Of a stretch of 64,000 nt of DNA, positions 45,057-53,603 are shown one piece after another (position 1 is the stretch's first letter; every line of letters begins with the position of its first letter). This DNA comes from AC-32 sp963716865 (GTDB lineage Bacteria > Actinomycetota > Thermoleophilia > Gaiellales > Gaiellaceae). The stretch is from NCBI GenBank assembly GCA_963716865.1, contig CAVQUF010000002.1, positions 1 through 64,000 on the forward strand, read 5' to 3'. The notes under the pieces are model-generated. The model had not been told where the DNA came from. It saw only the letters and a list, made by a program, of their open reading frames with translations, and ran no database searches. A program made the translations under genes and the position numbers.

Positions 45057-45577
45057 ACGCCCACCGGGAACCGGCAACGCTCCGACCAGCGGCCGTCGTC
45101 GCTCCTCGACGTAGAGCTGCGCTCCTGACGTGCGCGGAGCTCGATCGGAAGCCGCGGCTCGAGCTCGGCGGCGATCCGGTCGAGCAGGCTCCTGTCGGCC
45201 GACTCGGCCACGGTCAGGTGTGGGATCACGGTGTCGATTGCGCCCTCGTACGGCGGGTGCTCGGGCCACTCGGCGACGAGCGCGTGGGTCAGCCGGACGA
45301 ACGGCTCGGGCTGTTGCGGCGCCAGGTAGAGGACCTCCGGGAACCGCTCAGCGCGGGCGAAGACGGCGTCGAAGGCAGGCTCCGCCGCGACGAGCCGGGC
45401 CAGACGCCTCTCCACGTCGCGCGTGAGCTGCGCAGGAGGGACGAACGGGACGAGCAGCGTCACGTGCGGGGGCACCCCGAGCGGTGCGTCGCGGGTGTGC
45501 CGCAAACGCAACTCGCCCACGACCGGCTCGGCCGCCGGCACCGCGACGATCACCGCGGTTCTGGGAGCGCGTGGCAT
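45053..45577 (-). CDS. 2'-5' RNA ligase-like 2H phosphoesterase
   Basis: 174 residues. Two HxT motifs, PPHVTLLVPF (about 37-46) and IPHLTVAE, spaced as in the 2H phosphoesterase superfamily (LigT, CPDase). The enzyme would act on cyclic phosphates or 2'-5' linkages; the physiological substrate is unknown. The ATG has -10 box TAAGCT (45592-45587, minus) 9 nt upstream, which overlaps the start codon of the divergent lipid kinase gene. Confidence 0.82.
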   Translation of the reverse strand: MPRAPRTAVIVAVPAAEPVVGELRLRHTRDAPLGVPPHVTLLVPFVPPAQLTRDVERRLARLVAAEPAFDAVFARAERFPEVLYLAPQQPEPFVRLTHALVAEWPEHPPYEGAIDTVIPHLTVAESADRSLLDRIAAELEPRLPIELRARQERSSTSRSDDGRWSERCRFPVGV

Positions 45578-45591
45578 GCTCGCCGGAGCTT

Positions 45592-46482
45592 ATGGACGTC
45601 GTCCTGGTCGTAAACCCGTTTGCCAGCTCGGTGACGGCCGACCGCGTCCATGCGGTCGAGCGGGAGCTCGGCCGGGTCGGAGAGGTGCGCACGCTGCTGA
45701 CCGAGCGGGCGGAGCACGGCGTGCAGCTGGCCCGCGACGCGACCGGAGCCGACGCGCTCGTCGTGTACTCGGGCGACGGCGGCTTCAACGAGGTGCTGAA
45801 CGGCGTCGAGGGAGAGATCCCGCTCGGCTTCTTGCCGGGCGGCGGGACGAACGTGCTTCCCCGCGCGCTCGGCCTTCCGCGGAACGCGGCCGCCGCTGCC
45901 AGGCAGGTGGCGGACGCTCTCGAGCAGGGCCGGATGCGGCGGATCTCGCTCGGCCGTGTGAACGGCCGCCGCTTCGGCTTCTCGGCCGGGATCGGCCTCG
46001 ACGCCGAGCTCATCAGGCGAGTGGACGCCCTCGGACGCCGTGAGGACGGCCGCCGGCCCGGAGATCTCGCGTTCCTGCTCGCGGCGCTCAGGCTGGTCGG
46101 CGGGAGGCGGGCGCGCTTCGAGCCGGCGCTCGAGATCCGCGGTCTCGGGCGCGCGGCTTTCGCCCTCGTGGCGAACACAGATCCGTACACGTACGCGGGG
46201 TCGATCCCGCTGCACTTCGCGCCGGAAGCCCGCTTCGAGCTCGGCCTCGACGTCGTCGCTCCAGAGGACGTGAGCCCGCGCGGGCTGCCGCGCCTGCTCC
46301 GCCTCGCGTTCACAGGCGGCGGCCGCCCAGCGGACGCTGGCGTCCTCGCCGGCCACGACCTCGACCGGATCGAGATCGCGTGCGACCGGCCCCTGCCGCT
46401 GCAGGCGGACGGCGAGGATCTCGGGGACGTCGAGGAGGCGGTCTTCGAGGCCGAGCGGAGCGCCGTGAACGTGCTCGTCTAG
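45592..46482 (+). CDS. Diacylglycerol kinase-family lipid kinase
   Basis: 296 residues. DAGK catalytic motifs: VVLVVNPFAS at the start, the ATP-binding SGDGGFNEVLNG (GGDGT-like, with G replacing T), PLGFLPGGGTNVLPRALGLP, and C-terminal LPLQADGEDLG. It phosphorylates a lipid such as diacylglycerol, ceramide or a polyprenol on the inner membrane face. ATG at 45592; the divergent gene starts 14 nt away. Its TAG stop forms the -10 box of the next gene. Confidence 0.88.
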   Translation: MDVVLVVNPFASSVTADRVHAVERELGRVGEVRTLLTERAEHGVQLARDATGADALVVYSGDGGFNEVLNGVEGEIPLGFLPGGGTNVLPRALGLPRNAAAAARQVADALEQGRMRRISLGRVNGRRFGFSAGIGLDAELIRRVDALGRREDGRRPGDLAFLLAALRLVGGRRARFEPALEIRGLGRAAFALVANTDPYTYAGSIPLHFAPEARFELGLDVVAPEDVSPRGLPRLLRLAFTGGGRPADAGVLAGHDLDRIEIACDRPLPLQADGEDLGDVEEAVFEAERSAVNVLV

Positions 46483-46485
46483 GGT
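46480..46485 (+). promoter_or_regulatory. -10 box recycled from lipid kinase stop codon
   Basis: TAGGGT begins with the stop of the lipid kinase gene and lies 6 nt before the ATG of the DUF4129 gene. Confidence 0.5.
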
Positions 46486-46491
46486 TCGCCC

Positions 46492-47415
46492 ATGAGCGGC
46501 GCCCGGAGGCTGATGCTGAGCGGGATTGCGCTGACCGCGCTGCTCGCGGTCGTGGCCGTCGCGAGCCGCGCCCACCGCCCGGGCGGCGGCACCGGCTCCG
46601 GCCCGCAGCACCCGCCGACGCTCGTCTTCGACTACATCGCGAGCACGATGCTGGTCCTGCTCCCCCTCGGGGCGGTCCTGTGCATCTGGGCGCTCTTCGT
46701 CCGCCGCGGGGAAGAGCTGCGGTCGGGCCGGTCGAACTGGCGCCGGACCGTGGTGACGTTCGCGGTGGCGATGGCGTTCCTCGCGATCGCCCTCCTCGTC
46801 GGAGGGCACGGCCTTCTGCGGCGGGACTCGAACAACGGTTCGTCTGGCGCCACACCCAACATCCAGCCCAAGGGGGCCAGGACGGACGCTTCGCAGCCGT
46901 TCTACCGCGCCCACTTCCGCTGGCTGCCGGTGCTCGTCCTCGGCTCGATCGTGCTGGGGGTCGGGTTCAGCGTGGGCTGGGTCTACGTGCGGAGGTGGCG
47001 CGCCGGCGACGCCTGGGAGCGGGAGGCCGCGCTGGCCGCCGCGCTCGACGAGGTGCTGGCAGACACGCTCGACGACCTGCGCGCCGAGCAGGACCCGCGC
47101 CAGGCCGTGATCCGCACGTACGCCCGGATGGAGAGCACGTTCGCGGCCTACGGCGTGCCGCGCGAGGAGGCGGAGACCCCGCAGGAGTACGTCGAGCGCG
47201 TCCTCGACCAGCTTCAGGTGAGCCTGTACTCCGTGCGGCGAGTGACCCAGCTGTTCGCCCGCGCGAAGTTCAGCGTGCACGAGATCGACGGGGGCATGAA
47301 GGACGACGCGATCGAAGCGCTGGTCGGCCTCCGCACCGAGCTCGAGTACACGCCGGAGGGCGCACCGTCTGCAACGACCGGTCGACAGGCCGTCGGCCAG
47401 GAGGCTGCCCCGTGA
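46492..47415 (+). CDS. DUF4129 domain membrane protein
   Basis: 307 residues. Three hydrophobic segments (about 9-26, 51-70, 85-103) and a fourth near 145-167 are followed by a cytoplasmic DUF4129 domain: DPRQAVIRTYARMESTFAAYGVPREEAETPQEYVERVL and VTQLFARAKFS. It is first in the DUF4129, unknown, MoxR, DUF58, unknown cluster common in actinobacteria, which may assemble or mature cell-surface or transglutaminase-type proteins. Leaderless-type start. Confidence 0.85.
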   Translation: MSGARRLMLSGIALTALLAVVAVASRAHRPGGGTGSGPQHPPTLVFDYIASTMLVLLPLGAVLCIWALFVRRGEELRSGRSNWRRTVVTFAVAMAFLAIALLVGGHGLLRRDSNNGSSGATPNIQPKGARTDASQPFYRAHFRWLPVLVLGSIVLGVGFSVGWVYVRRWRAGDAWEREAALAAALDEVLADTLDDLRAEQDPRQAVIRTYARMESTFAAYGVPREEAETPQEYVERVLDQLQVSLYSVRRVTQLFARAKFSVHEIDGGMKDDAIEALVGLRTELEYTPEGAPSATTGRQAVGQEAAP

Positions 47416-47933
47416 GGCGACTGCTTCCCGGCGCCGTCTTCTTCGCGGTGCTCGCAACGATCGCGTTCGCCATCGCGCGCCTGGCGCAGCCCGGCCGGCA
47501 GGCCCTCGAGATCGACATCTACGTGCTGCTGATCGGCTCGATGGCGGTTGCGACCGCCGTGCTGGCCATCCGTGAGGCCTTCCCGCCCGCTCGTGGCTCC
47601 GGGATCGCCGCGGCGCTCGCCGTCGAGCCGCCTCCGCCGGTGCGACCGCCCGACCTGGTGCGGACCGAGCGCCTGCTGACGATGGGGACCTCGACCGCGT
47701 TCGACTTCCACTTCCGGCTCCGGCCGATCCTGCGCGAGGTGGCCGAGCAGCGGCTGGCCGACCGCCGCGGGCTCAGGCTCGACGCCGGAAGCCCGGAGGT
47801 GCAGGAGGCTCTCGGGGAGGAGCTCTGGGAACTCGTCCGGCCCGACCGCGTGGCGCCCGACGAGCGCTTCCGCGCAGACGTCGACCGCGAGGCGGTGGAG
47901 CGGGCGGTGGAGCGGCTGGAGTCCCTCACGTGA
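47412..47933 (+). CDS. Membrane protein of MoxR cluster, unknown function
   Basis: 173 residues. Two N-terminal transmembrane helices (AVFFAVLATIAFAIARL; IDIYVLLIGSMAVATAVLAI), a proline-rich linker, then a cytoplasmic charged domain with LRPILREVAEQRLADRRGL and RFRADVDREAVERAVERL. The start overlaps the DUF4129 gene stop (GTGA) and its stop overlaps the MoxR start, so it belongs to the cluster. No named family; the partner role with MoxR is inferred from position. Confidence 0.75.
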   Translation: MRRLLPGAVFFAVLATIAFAIARLAQPGRQALEIDIYVLLIGSMAVATAVLAIREAFPPARGSGIAAALAVEPPPPVRPPDLVRTERLLTMGTSTAFDFHFRLRPILREVAEQRLADRRGLRLDAGSPEVQEALGEELWELVRPDRVAPDERFRADVDREAVERAVERLESLT

Positions 47934-48910
47934 CGATGACGATCGACGAGCTGGCGGAGCAGGCCGACCGGATCCTGGGCGAGGTCGAGCGCGCCGTCGT
48001 CGGGAAGCGCGAGGCACTGGAGCTCGTGCTGCTCGGGCTGCTCGCAGACGGGCACGTCCTGATCGAGGACTTCCCGGGTCTCGCGAAGACGCTGATCGCC
48101 CGCGCGTTCGCGCAGGTGACGAGCATCGGCTTCACGCGTATCCAGTTCACGCCCGACCTGATGCCGTCGGACGTCACCGGCTCGTCCATCTTCAACCAGC
48201 GCGACGCCGACTTCGAGTTCCGGCCTGGGCCGATCTTCACCAACCTTCTGCTCGCCGACGAGATCAACCGCGCCCCTCCGAAGACGCAGGCCGCGCTGCT
48301 CGAGGCGATGCAGGAGCGGCAGGTCACGATCGAGGGCACGACGCGCCCGCTCGGGCCGCCGTTCCTCGTCCTCGCGACGCAGAACCCGATCGAGTACGAG
48401 GGCACCTACCCGCTGCCGGAGGCGCAGCTCGACCGCTTCCTGCTCCGGATCGGGGTGGGCTATCCCGCCCGCGAGGAGGAGTGGGACGTGCTGGAGCGCA
48501 GGCTCGAGCGCGCCGCCGACGAGGTCGAGCTCTCCGCGATCGTTGGGCGGGACGAGCTGCTCGAGATGCAGCGGACGGTCGAGCAGGTGCACGTCGACCG
48601 CAGCGTCGGCCTCTACATGGTCGACATCGTGGCGGCCACCCGGAGCGCCACGGGGATCCAGGTGGGCGCGAGCCCCCGCGGCTCGCTCGCGCTGCTGAAG
48701 CTCTCGCGCTGCCGCGCCGCACTGGACGGCCGCGACTACGTGATCCCGGAGGACGTGAAGGCGGTCGCGGTTCCGGCACTCGCGCACCGGCTGTCGCTGC
48801 GGCCCGAGCTGTGGGTCCAGCGGCTTCGGCCGGACGACATCGTCGCCGAGCTGCTCGACCGCGTGCCGACGCCCAAGGCCGAGGCGGAGCCCGAGCCCGC
48901 GGCCGAATGA
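47930..48910 (+). CDS. MoxR-family AAA+ ATPase
   Basis: 326 residues. Walker A in LIEDFPGLAKTLIA (about 43-56), the FNQRDADFEFRPGPIFTNLLLADEINRAPPKTQ region with Walker B, AMQERQVTIEG, sensor LATQNPIEYEGTYPLPEAQLDRF and an arginine-rich lid domain. It acts as a chaperone for insertion of metal cofactors or assembly of complexes, together with the DUF58 protein next to it. GTG start overlapping the upstream stop. Confidence 0.94.
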   Translation: MTMTIDELAEQADRILGEVERAVVGKREALELVLLGLLADGHVLIEDFPGLAKTLIARAFAQVTSIGFTRIQFTPDLMPSDVTGSSIFNQRDADFEFRPGPIFTNLLLADEINRAPPKTQAALLEAMQERQVTIEGTTRPLGPPFLVLATQNPIEYEGTYPLPEAQLDRFLLRIGVGYPAREEEWDVLERRLERAADEVELSAIVGRDELLEMQRTVEQVHVDRSVGLYMVDIVAATRSATGIQVGASPRGSLALLKLSRCRAALDGRDYVIPEDVKAVAVPALAHRLSLRPELWVQRLRPDDIVAELLDRVPTPKAEAEPEPAAE

Positions 48911-50181
48911 CGCGCACGGCGACGCCGAAGCTCGGCGCCTACACGGCGCTGGCGGGCCTCGGCCTCGTCGCGGCGCTCGTCCTCGGCCGGCCGGAGCTGG
49001 TCGCGCTCGCGGCGCCGTTCGCCGCCGTGCTCGTCGCCGGGCTCTCGCTCGCGGAGGCCCCGCTGCTCAAGTGGTCTCTCGAGCTCGACCAGGAGCGACA
49101 GCTGGAAGGCGAGACGGTCGGCGGCGAGCTCGAGGTCTGGACCGAGCGTCCCGTCGGCCGGCTCGAGCTGCTGCTCGACCTTCCCCAGGGGCTGGCGGCC
49201 GAGTCGCCGAACCCGGTCCTGTTCCGCCTCGGCTGGGACGACGACCGGACATTCGACTGCACCCTCCGCTGCCGGCGGTGGGGGGCGTATCTCGTCGGCG
49301 ACCTCGTCCTCCGCTCGCAGGACGCGTTCGGGCTCCTCGTGCACGAGTGGACGCTCGAGCAGCGGCGGCCGCTGAAGGTCTATCCGAGCGGCGACACCCT
49401 CCGGCGCCTGCTCAGGCCGCTCGAGACGCAGGCGTTCGCCGGCAACCAGGTGCCGCGCGCCCGCGGCGAGGGGATCGAGTTCGCGGACGTCCGGCCGTTC
49501 GTCCCCGGCGACAGCCTGCGGCGGATCAACTGGCGCGCGACGGCCCGGCGCGGCGAGACCTGGGTCACGGAGACCCATCCGGAGCGCAACTCCGACATCG
49601 TCATCTTCCTGGACACGTTCTTCGAGGCGCGGGCAAGCGACCGGAGCACGCTCGACCTGGCCGTGGGCGCCGCGGCCTCGCTGGCGGTTCACTACCTGAG
49701 GGAGAAGGATCGGGTCGGCCTCGTCGCCTTCGGCGGCGTCATCAACTGGCTCACCGTCTCGAGCGGCGTCGTCCAGCTCTACCGCGTGCTCGACTCGCTG
49801 CTCGACTCCGAGATCTTCCTCAGCTACGCGTGGAAGGACATCGACCTGCTCCCGGTTCGGACCCTGCCGCCGAGCGCGCTCGTGATCGCCCTCTCGCCGC
49901 TCCTCGACGAGCGCGGCGTGCTCTCGCTGCTCGACCTGCGTGCCCGCGGCTTCGACCTCGCGCTGGTCGAGGTCTCGCCGGTGCCGTTCGCCTCGGCCGC
50001 CGACGACGAGCTCGACGACGACCTCGCCCACCGGCTCTGGCTTCTCCGCCGCGAGGCGCTGCGCTCGCGCTACCTGCGCCTGGGCGTGCCGGTCGTGGAG
50101 TGGCGGGGCGACGTGTCGCTGGAGGCCGCGCTCGAGGAGGTGAGGGCATTCAAGCGCCACGCCCGCTTCGCGCGCGCCTAG
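48907..50181 (+). CDS. DUF58 family protein (vWA-like)
   Basis: 424 residues. Two N-terminal helices, a beta-rich middle, then the DUF58 core GIEFADVRPFVPGDSLRRINWRATARRG (about 197-224), followed by a vWA-like metal-binding fold with DIVIFLDTF and ASLAVHYLREKDRVGLVAFG. It partners with MoxR. ATG at 48907 overlaps the MoxR gene stop (ATGA). Confidence 0.92.
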   Translation: MTRTATPKLGAYTALAGLGLVAALVLGRPELVALAAPFAAVLVAGLSLAEAPLLKWSLELDQERQLEGETVGGELEVWTERPVGRLELLLDLPQGLAAESPNPVLFRLGWDDDRTFDCTLRCRRWGAYLVGDLVLRSQDAFGLLVHEWTLEQRRPLKVYPSGDTLRRLLRPLETQAFAGNQVPRARGEGIEFADVRPFVPGDSLRRINWRATARRGETWVTETHPERNSDIVIFLDTFFEARASDRSTLDLAVGAAASLAVHYLREKDRVGLVAFGGVINWLTVSSGVVQLYRVLDSLLDSEIFLSYAWKDIDLLPVRTLPPSALVIALSPLLDERGVLSLLDLRARGFDLALVEVSPVPFASAADDELDDDLAHRLWLLRREALRSRYLRLGVPVVEWRGDVSLEAALEEVRAFKRHARFARA

Positions 50182-50687
50182 CGACCGGGGCCGGGGCCCT
50201 GCTGGTAGGCGCCGCGCTCGCCGTCTCCGCGCTGGGAGAGGGCTGGCTCGGCGGCTGGGTGGCCGTCGCGCTCGGCGGGGCCGGCCTGTTCTTCCTCGCC
50301 CTGGGCCTCGTGCTGAGGACGAGCGCGGCGCTCGCCATCGGAATCGCCCTCCTGGGAGCCGAGCAGGCGGTGCGGCTGGCCGCCGGCCCCCGCGAGGCGG
50401 ATCCGTGGATCCCGATCTACGCGATGGGCTTCCTGCTGGTCGCCGAGCTCGCGTGGTGGTCGATCGAGCATAGGGTCGCCGCCTGGGCCGAGCCCGAGGT
50501 GGCGGTGTGGCGGCTCGTGACGATCGGCGGGGCCTGCGCCGGAGCCGGAGTGCTCGCGGCGCTCGTCCTGCTGGCGGCCGGGACACCGATCGCGGGCGGC
50601 GTGGGCCTGGAGCTCGTCGGCGTCGTCGCGGCGACCTCCGCGGTGGTCGTCGTCGCGGTCGTCGCCCGCTCCCGTAGGTTCGGCTAG
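50100..50687 (+). CDS. Membrane protein of MoxR cluster, unknown function
   Basis: Up to 195 residues, of which the conserved-looking part begins near residue 29 (ATGAGALLVGAALAVSALGEGW). It has about five transmembrane helices and ends in basic RSRRFG. The start is unclear: GTG at 50100 overlaps the DUF58 gene by 82 nt and adds an arginine-rich segment, while only ATT (50148) or CTG codons (50199, 50202) lie closer. Cluster position suggests a membrane partner of MoxR/DUF58. Its TAG stop is part of the -10 box of the E1 alpha gene. Confidence 0.6.
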   Translation: MAGRRVAGGRARGGEGIQAPRPLRARLATGAGALLVGAALAVSALGEGWLGGWVAVALGGAGLFFLALGLVLRTSAALAIGIALLGAEQAVRLAAGPREADPWIPIYAMGFLLVAELAWWSIEHRVAAWAEPEVAVWRLVTIGGACAGAGVLAALVLLAAGTPIAGGVGLELVGVVAATSAVVVVAVVARSRRFG

Positions 50688-50690
50688 ATT
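50685..50690 (+). promoter_or_regulatory. -10 box recycled from upstream stop codon, E1 operon
   Basis: TAGATT starts with the stop of the membrane protein gene and lies 9 nt before the ATG of the E1 alpha gene. Confidence 0.45.
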
Positions 50691-50699
50691 CGCGCCGGT

Positions 50700-51767
50700 A
50701 TGGCGCAGGTGCTTCCGGCCGAGCGTGACCTCCGTCGCGTGATCGGCGACGGCGAGAGCGTGCCGGACGGCGAGGTCGAGGGGCTCTCCGAGGCCGATCT
50801 CCTCGAGCTCCACCGCTGGCTGGTCCTGCTGCGCACCTACGACGAGCGCTCGGTCGTCTACCACAGCCAGGGCCGGATCGGCACCTACGCGATCTTCTGG
50901 AACCACGAGGCGATGCAGGCCGGCTCGGCGTACGCGCTCGAGCGCGAGGACTGGATCTTCCCGAGCTACCGCGAGTCCGCGATCGGGCTCCTGCGCGGCC
51001 TGCCCGCCGCGACGATCCTCTCGTGGTGGCGCGGCCATCCGGCCGGCTGGTGGAACCCGGCCGACTGGAACGTCGCCTCGATCTGCGTGCCGATCGGGAC
51101 GCACGTCCCGCACGCGGCGGGCCTCGCGTGGGGGAAGAAGCTGCGCGGCGAGCCCGCCTGCGCGATCGTCTACTTCGGCGACGGGGCGACCTCCGAGGGG
51201 TCCTTTCACGAGGGCGCGAACCTGGCGGCCGTGATGCGCGCGCCGCTCGTTCTCTTCTGCAACAACAACCAGTGGGCGATCTCGACGCCGCTCGAGGCGC
51301 AGACCGCGGCCGAGACGCTGGCCGACAAGGCGGTCGGCTACGGGATGCCCGGGCTGCGGGTGGACGGCGCGGACGTGCTCGCGGTCTACGAGGCGACGCG
51401 TGAGGCGGTCGCGCGCGCCCGCGCCGGCGAGGGCCCGACGTTCATCGAGGCGGTCACGTACCGGGCCGCGCCCCACGCGACGGCCGACGACCCGGCCGCG
51501 TACATCGACCTCGCCAGGGTCGAGGAGGAGAAGGCGCGCGAGTGCCTCGGCCGCTACGAGGCCTACCTGCGCCGAGCCGGGCTGCTCTCGGAGGAGGCCG
51601 CGGAGGCCGTCCGGGCGGAGGCGGCGGAGCTGATGCGCGCCGGGATCGCCGAGGCCGAGTCGGAGCCGCCGCCCGACCCGGAGCTGCTCTTCTCGTCCGC
51701 GTTTGCCGATCCGCCCGCGTCGTTCCAGGACGACTTGGCCGAGCTGCGGAGGGTGCTCAATGGCTGA
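50700..51767 (+). CDS. 2-oxoacid dehydrogenase E1 alpha subunit
   Basis: 355 residues. LRTYDERSVVYHSQGRIGTYAIFWNHEAMQAGSAYAL near the N-terminus and the thiamine diphosphate motif GDGATSEGSFHEGANLAA...LFCNNNQWAIST (about 160-200). The sequence is of the E1 alpha group used by branched-chain 2-oxoacid or pyruvate dehydrogenase complexes of gram-positives. First gene of the E1a-E1b-acetamidase-E2 operon; it overlaps E1 beta by 8 nt. No E3 gene in the window. Confidence 0.93.
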   Translation: MAQVLPAERDLRRVIGDGESVPDGEVEGLSEADLLELHRWLVLLRTYDERSVVYHSQGRIGTYAIFWNHEAMQAGSAYALEREDWIFPSYRESAIGLLRGLPAATILSWWRGHPAGWWNPADWNVASICVPIGTHVPHAAGLAWGKKLRGEPACAIVYFGDGATSEGSFHEGANLAAVMRAPLVLFCNNNQWAISTPLEAQTAAETLADKAVGYGMPGLRVDGADVLAVYEATREAVARARAGEGPTFIEAVTYRAAPHATADDPAAYIDLARVEEEKARECLGRYEAYLRRAGLLSEEAAEAVRAEAAELMRAGIAEAESEPPPDPELLFSSAFADPPASFQDDLAELRRVLNG

Positions 51768-52734
51768 GCTGACGCTCGTCGAGGCGATCAACGACGCGTT
51801 CCACGTCGAGCTCGAGCGCGACTCCGACGTGATGGTCATGGGCGAGGACGTCGGCCGCGCGGGCGGCGTCTTCCGCGCGACCGCCGGGTTGCGCGACCGC
51901 TTCGGGGCCGAGCGTTGCGTCGACACGCCTCTCGCCGAGGCCGGGCTCCTCGGGTCGGCCGTCGGGCTGTGCATGGCGGGCTGGCGGCCGGTGTGCGAGA
52001 TGCAGTACGACGCCTTCTCGTACCCGTGCCTGGACCAGCTGATCACGCACGTGGGGCGCTACCGCTGGCGGACCGGCGGGAAGATGGCGTTCCCGCTCGT
52101 CGTGCGGATGCCCTACGGCGGCGGTGTGCGCGCGCCGGAGCTGCACGACGACTCGCCCGAGGCGTACTACGTGCACACGCCCGGGGTGAAGGTCGCGATT
52201 CCATCGACGCCGGCGGACGCGAAGGGGCTGCTGGCCGCCGCGATCCGCGATCCCGACCCGGTGGTCGTGCTCGAGCCCAAGCTCCACTACCGGACGATGC
52301 GCGGGGAGGTGCCCGAAGGCGAGCACGTCGTCCCGCTCGGGCAGGCGCGCGTCGTGCGGGAGGGCTCCGACCTGACGCTCGTCGCGTACGGGGCGATGGT
52401 GCCGCTCGCCGAGCGGGCCGTCGACGCGCTCGAGGGCGAGGCCACCGTCGAGCTGCTCGACATCCGGACGCTGAAGCCACTCGACGAGGAGGCGCTGCTC
52501 GCCGCCGCGGCGAAGACGGGGCGGGTCGTGATCGTGCAAGAGGCGCCGCGGACCGCCGGCTACGGCGCCGAGCTCGCGGCGGTCCTGGCGGAGAAGGCAA
52601 TGCTGGACCTGCGTGCCCCAATCGTGCGCGTGACGGGCTACGACGTCCCGTACCCGTACTGGCAGATCGAGGACGCATACATGCCGTCGGTCGAGCGCGT
52701 CATGGACGCGGCGCGCAGGCTGCTCGAGTTCTAG
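51760..52734 (+). CDS. 2-oxoacid dehydrogenase E1 beta subunit
   Basis: 324 residues. LVEAINDAFHVELERDSDVMVMGEDVGRAGGVFRATAGL at the start, DTPLAEAGLLGSAVGL, EMQYDAFSYPCLDQL and C-terminal VTGYDVPYPYWQIEDAYMPS. It forms the alpha2-beta2 E1 that decarboxylates the 2-oxoacid and transfers the acyl group to lipoyl-E2. ATG at 51760 lies inside the end of the E1 alpha gene. The stop TAG is immediately followed by the GTG of the acetamidase gene. Confidence 0.95.
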   Translation: MAELTLVEAINDAFHVELERDSDVMVMGEDVGRAGGVFRATAGLRDRFGAERCVDTPLAEAGLLGSAVGLCMAGWRPVCEMQYDAFSYPCLDQLITHVGRYRWRTGGKMAFPLVVRMPYGGGVRAPELHDDSPEAYYVHTPGVKVAIPSTPADAKGLLAAAIRDPDPVVVLEPKLHYRTMRGEVPEGEHVVPLGQARVVREGSDLTLVAYGAMVPLAERAVDALEGEATVELLDIRTLKPLDEEALLAAAAKTGRVVIVQEAPRTAGYGAELAAVLAEKAMLDLRAPIVRVTGYDVPYPYWQIEDAYMPSVERVMDAARRLLEF

Positions 52735-53592
52735 GTGGCGCTTCACGAGCTCCCGCTCGAGGCGCGCTGTCTCCACGGCCATTTCTCCCGGGAGCTCGAA
52801 CCGGTGGTGGAGGTCGAGCCCGGCGACTCCGTCTCGTTCTCGGTCCCGAATCATGCGTGGGACCTCGGCCCGGGCGAGCCGTTTCCGCCGCCGAGGCCCG
52901 TGCTCGACCTGGGCCACGCGCTGGCCGGGCCGATCGCAGTGCGGGGCGCCAGGGCGGGGCAGACGCTCGCGGTTCAGGTCGATGCGGTCGAGCCCGCGCG
53001 GTGGGGCGTCACGCACGGCGGGGAGGAGCACGCGGTGCACTGGGAGCTCGCCGACGGGGTCGGCCGGGCGCTCGGGCGCGAGGTGAAGCTGGCGCCGTTT
53101 CTGGGCGTGATGGGGATGCCGCCGCCGGAGCCGGGCGTCCACTCCACCCGGCCGCCGCGCCGCTTCGGGGGGAACATGGACTGCAAGGAGCTGGTCGCCG
53201 GGACGACGCTGTTCTTGCCAATTCCCGTCGGCGGGGCGCTCTTCTCGGCGGGCGACGGGCACGCGGCTCAGGGCGACGGTGAGATCTCGGGCACGGCGAT
53301 CGAGGCGCCGGTCCGGGCGCAGGTGACCCTCTCGCTGCGCGACGACCTGCCGCTCGAGTGGCCCTGCGCGCGGATCGACGGCGCGTGGGTTGCGCTCGGC
53401 TTCGACGAGGAGCTCGGCCTCGCGGCCGGCTTCGCCGTCGGCGGGATCCTGGGCGTGATGGAGCGGGAGCTCGGGCTCACCGGCGCGGACGCGATGGCGC
53501 TCGCGAGCGTGGTCGTCGACCTGCGCGTGACGCAGGTCGTGAACGGCGTCCAGGGCGTCCACGCGGTGCTCCGGGACGACGCGCTCGTCTAG
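52735..53592 (+). CDS. Acetamidase/formamidase family protein
   Basis: 285 residues. Conserved HGHFS, PGDSVSFSVPNHAWDL, APFLGVMGMPPPEPGVHSTRPPRRFGGNMDCKEL, LPIPVGGALFSAGDGHAAQGDGEISGTAIEAP. The enzyme hydrolyses short amides to acid and ammonia. Its position inside the E1/E2 operon is unusual: it directly abuts the E1 beta stop, and its own TAG stop is the start of the -10 box of the E2 gene. A link between an amide substrate and the acyl-CoA made by the complex is possible but unproven. Confidence 0.92.
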   Translation: MALHELPLEARCLHGHFSRELEPVVEVEPGDSVSFSVPNHAWDLGPGEPFPPPRPVLDLGHALAGPIAVRGARAGQTLAVQVDAVEPARWGVTHGGEEHAVHWELADGVGRALGREVKLAPFLGVMGMPPPEPGVHSTRPPRRFGGNMDCKELVAGTTLFLPIPVGGALFSAGDGHAAQGDGEISGTAIEAPVRAQVTLSLRDDLPLEWPCARIDGAWVALGFDEELGLAAGFAVGGILGVMERELGLTGADAMALASVVVDLRVTQVVNGVQGVHAVLRDDALV

Positions 53593-53595
53593 GGT
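53590..53595 (+). promoter_or_regulatory. -10 box recycled from acetamidase stop codon
   Basis: TAGGGT begins with the acetamidase stop and lies 8 nt before the ATG of the E2 gene. Confidence 0.5.
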
Positions 53596-53603
53596 CCGGG
53601 CCG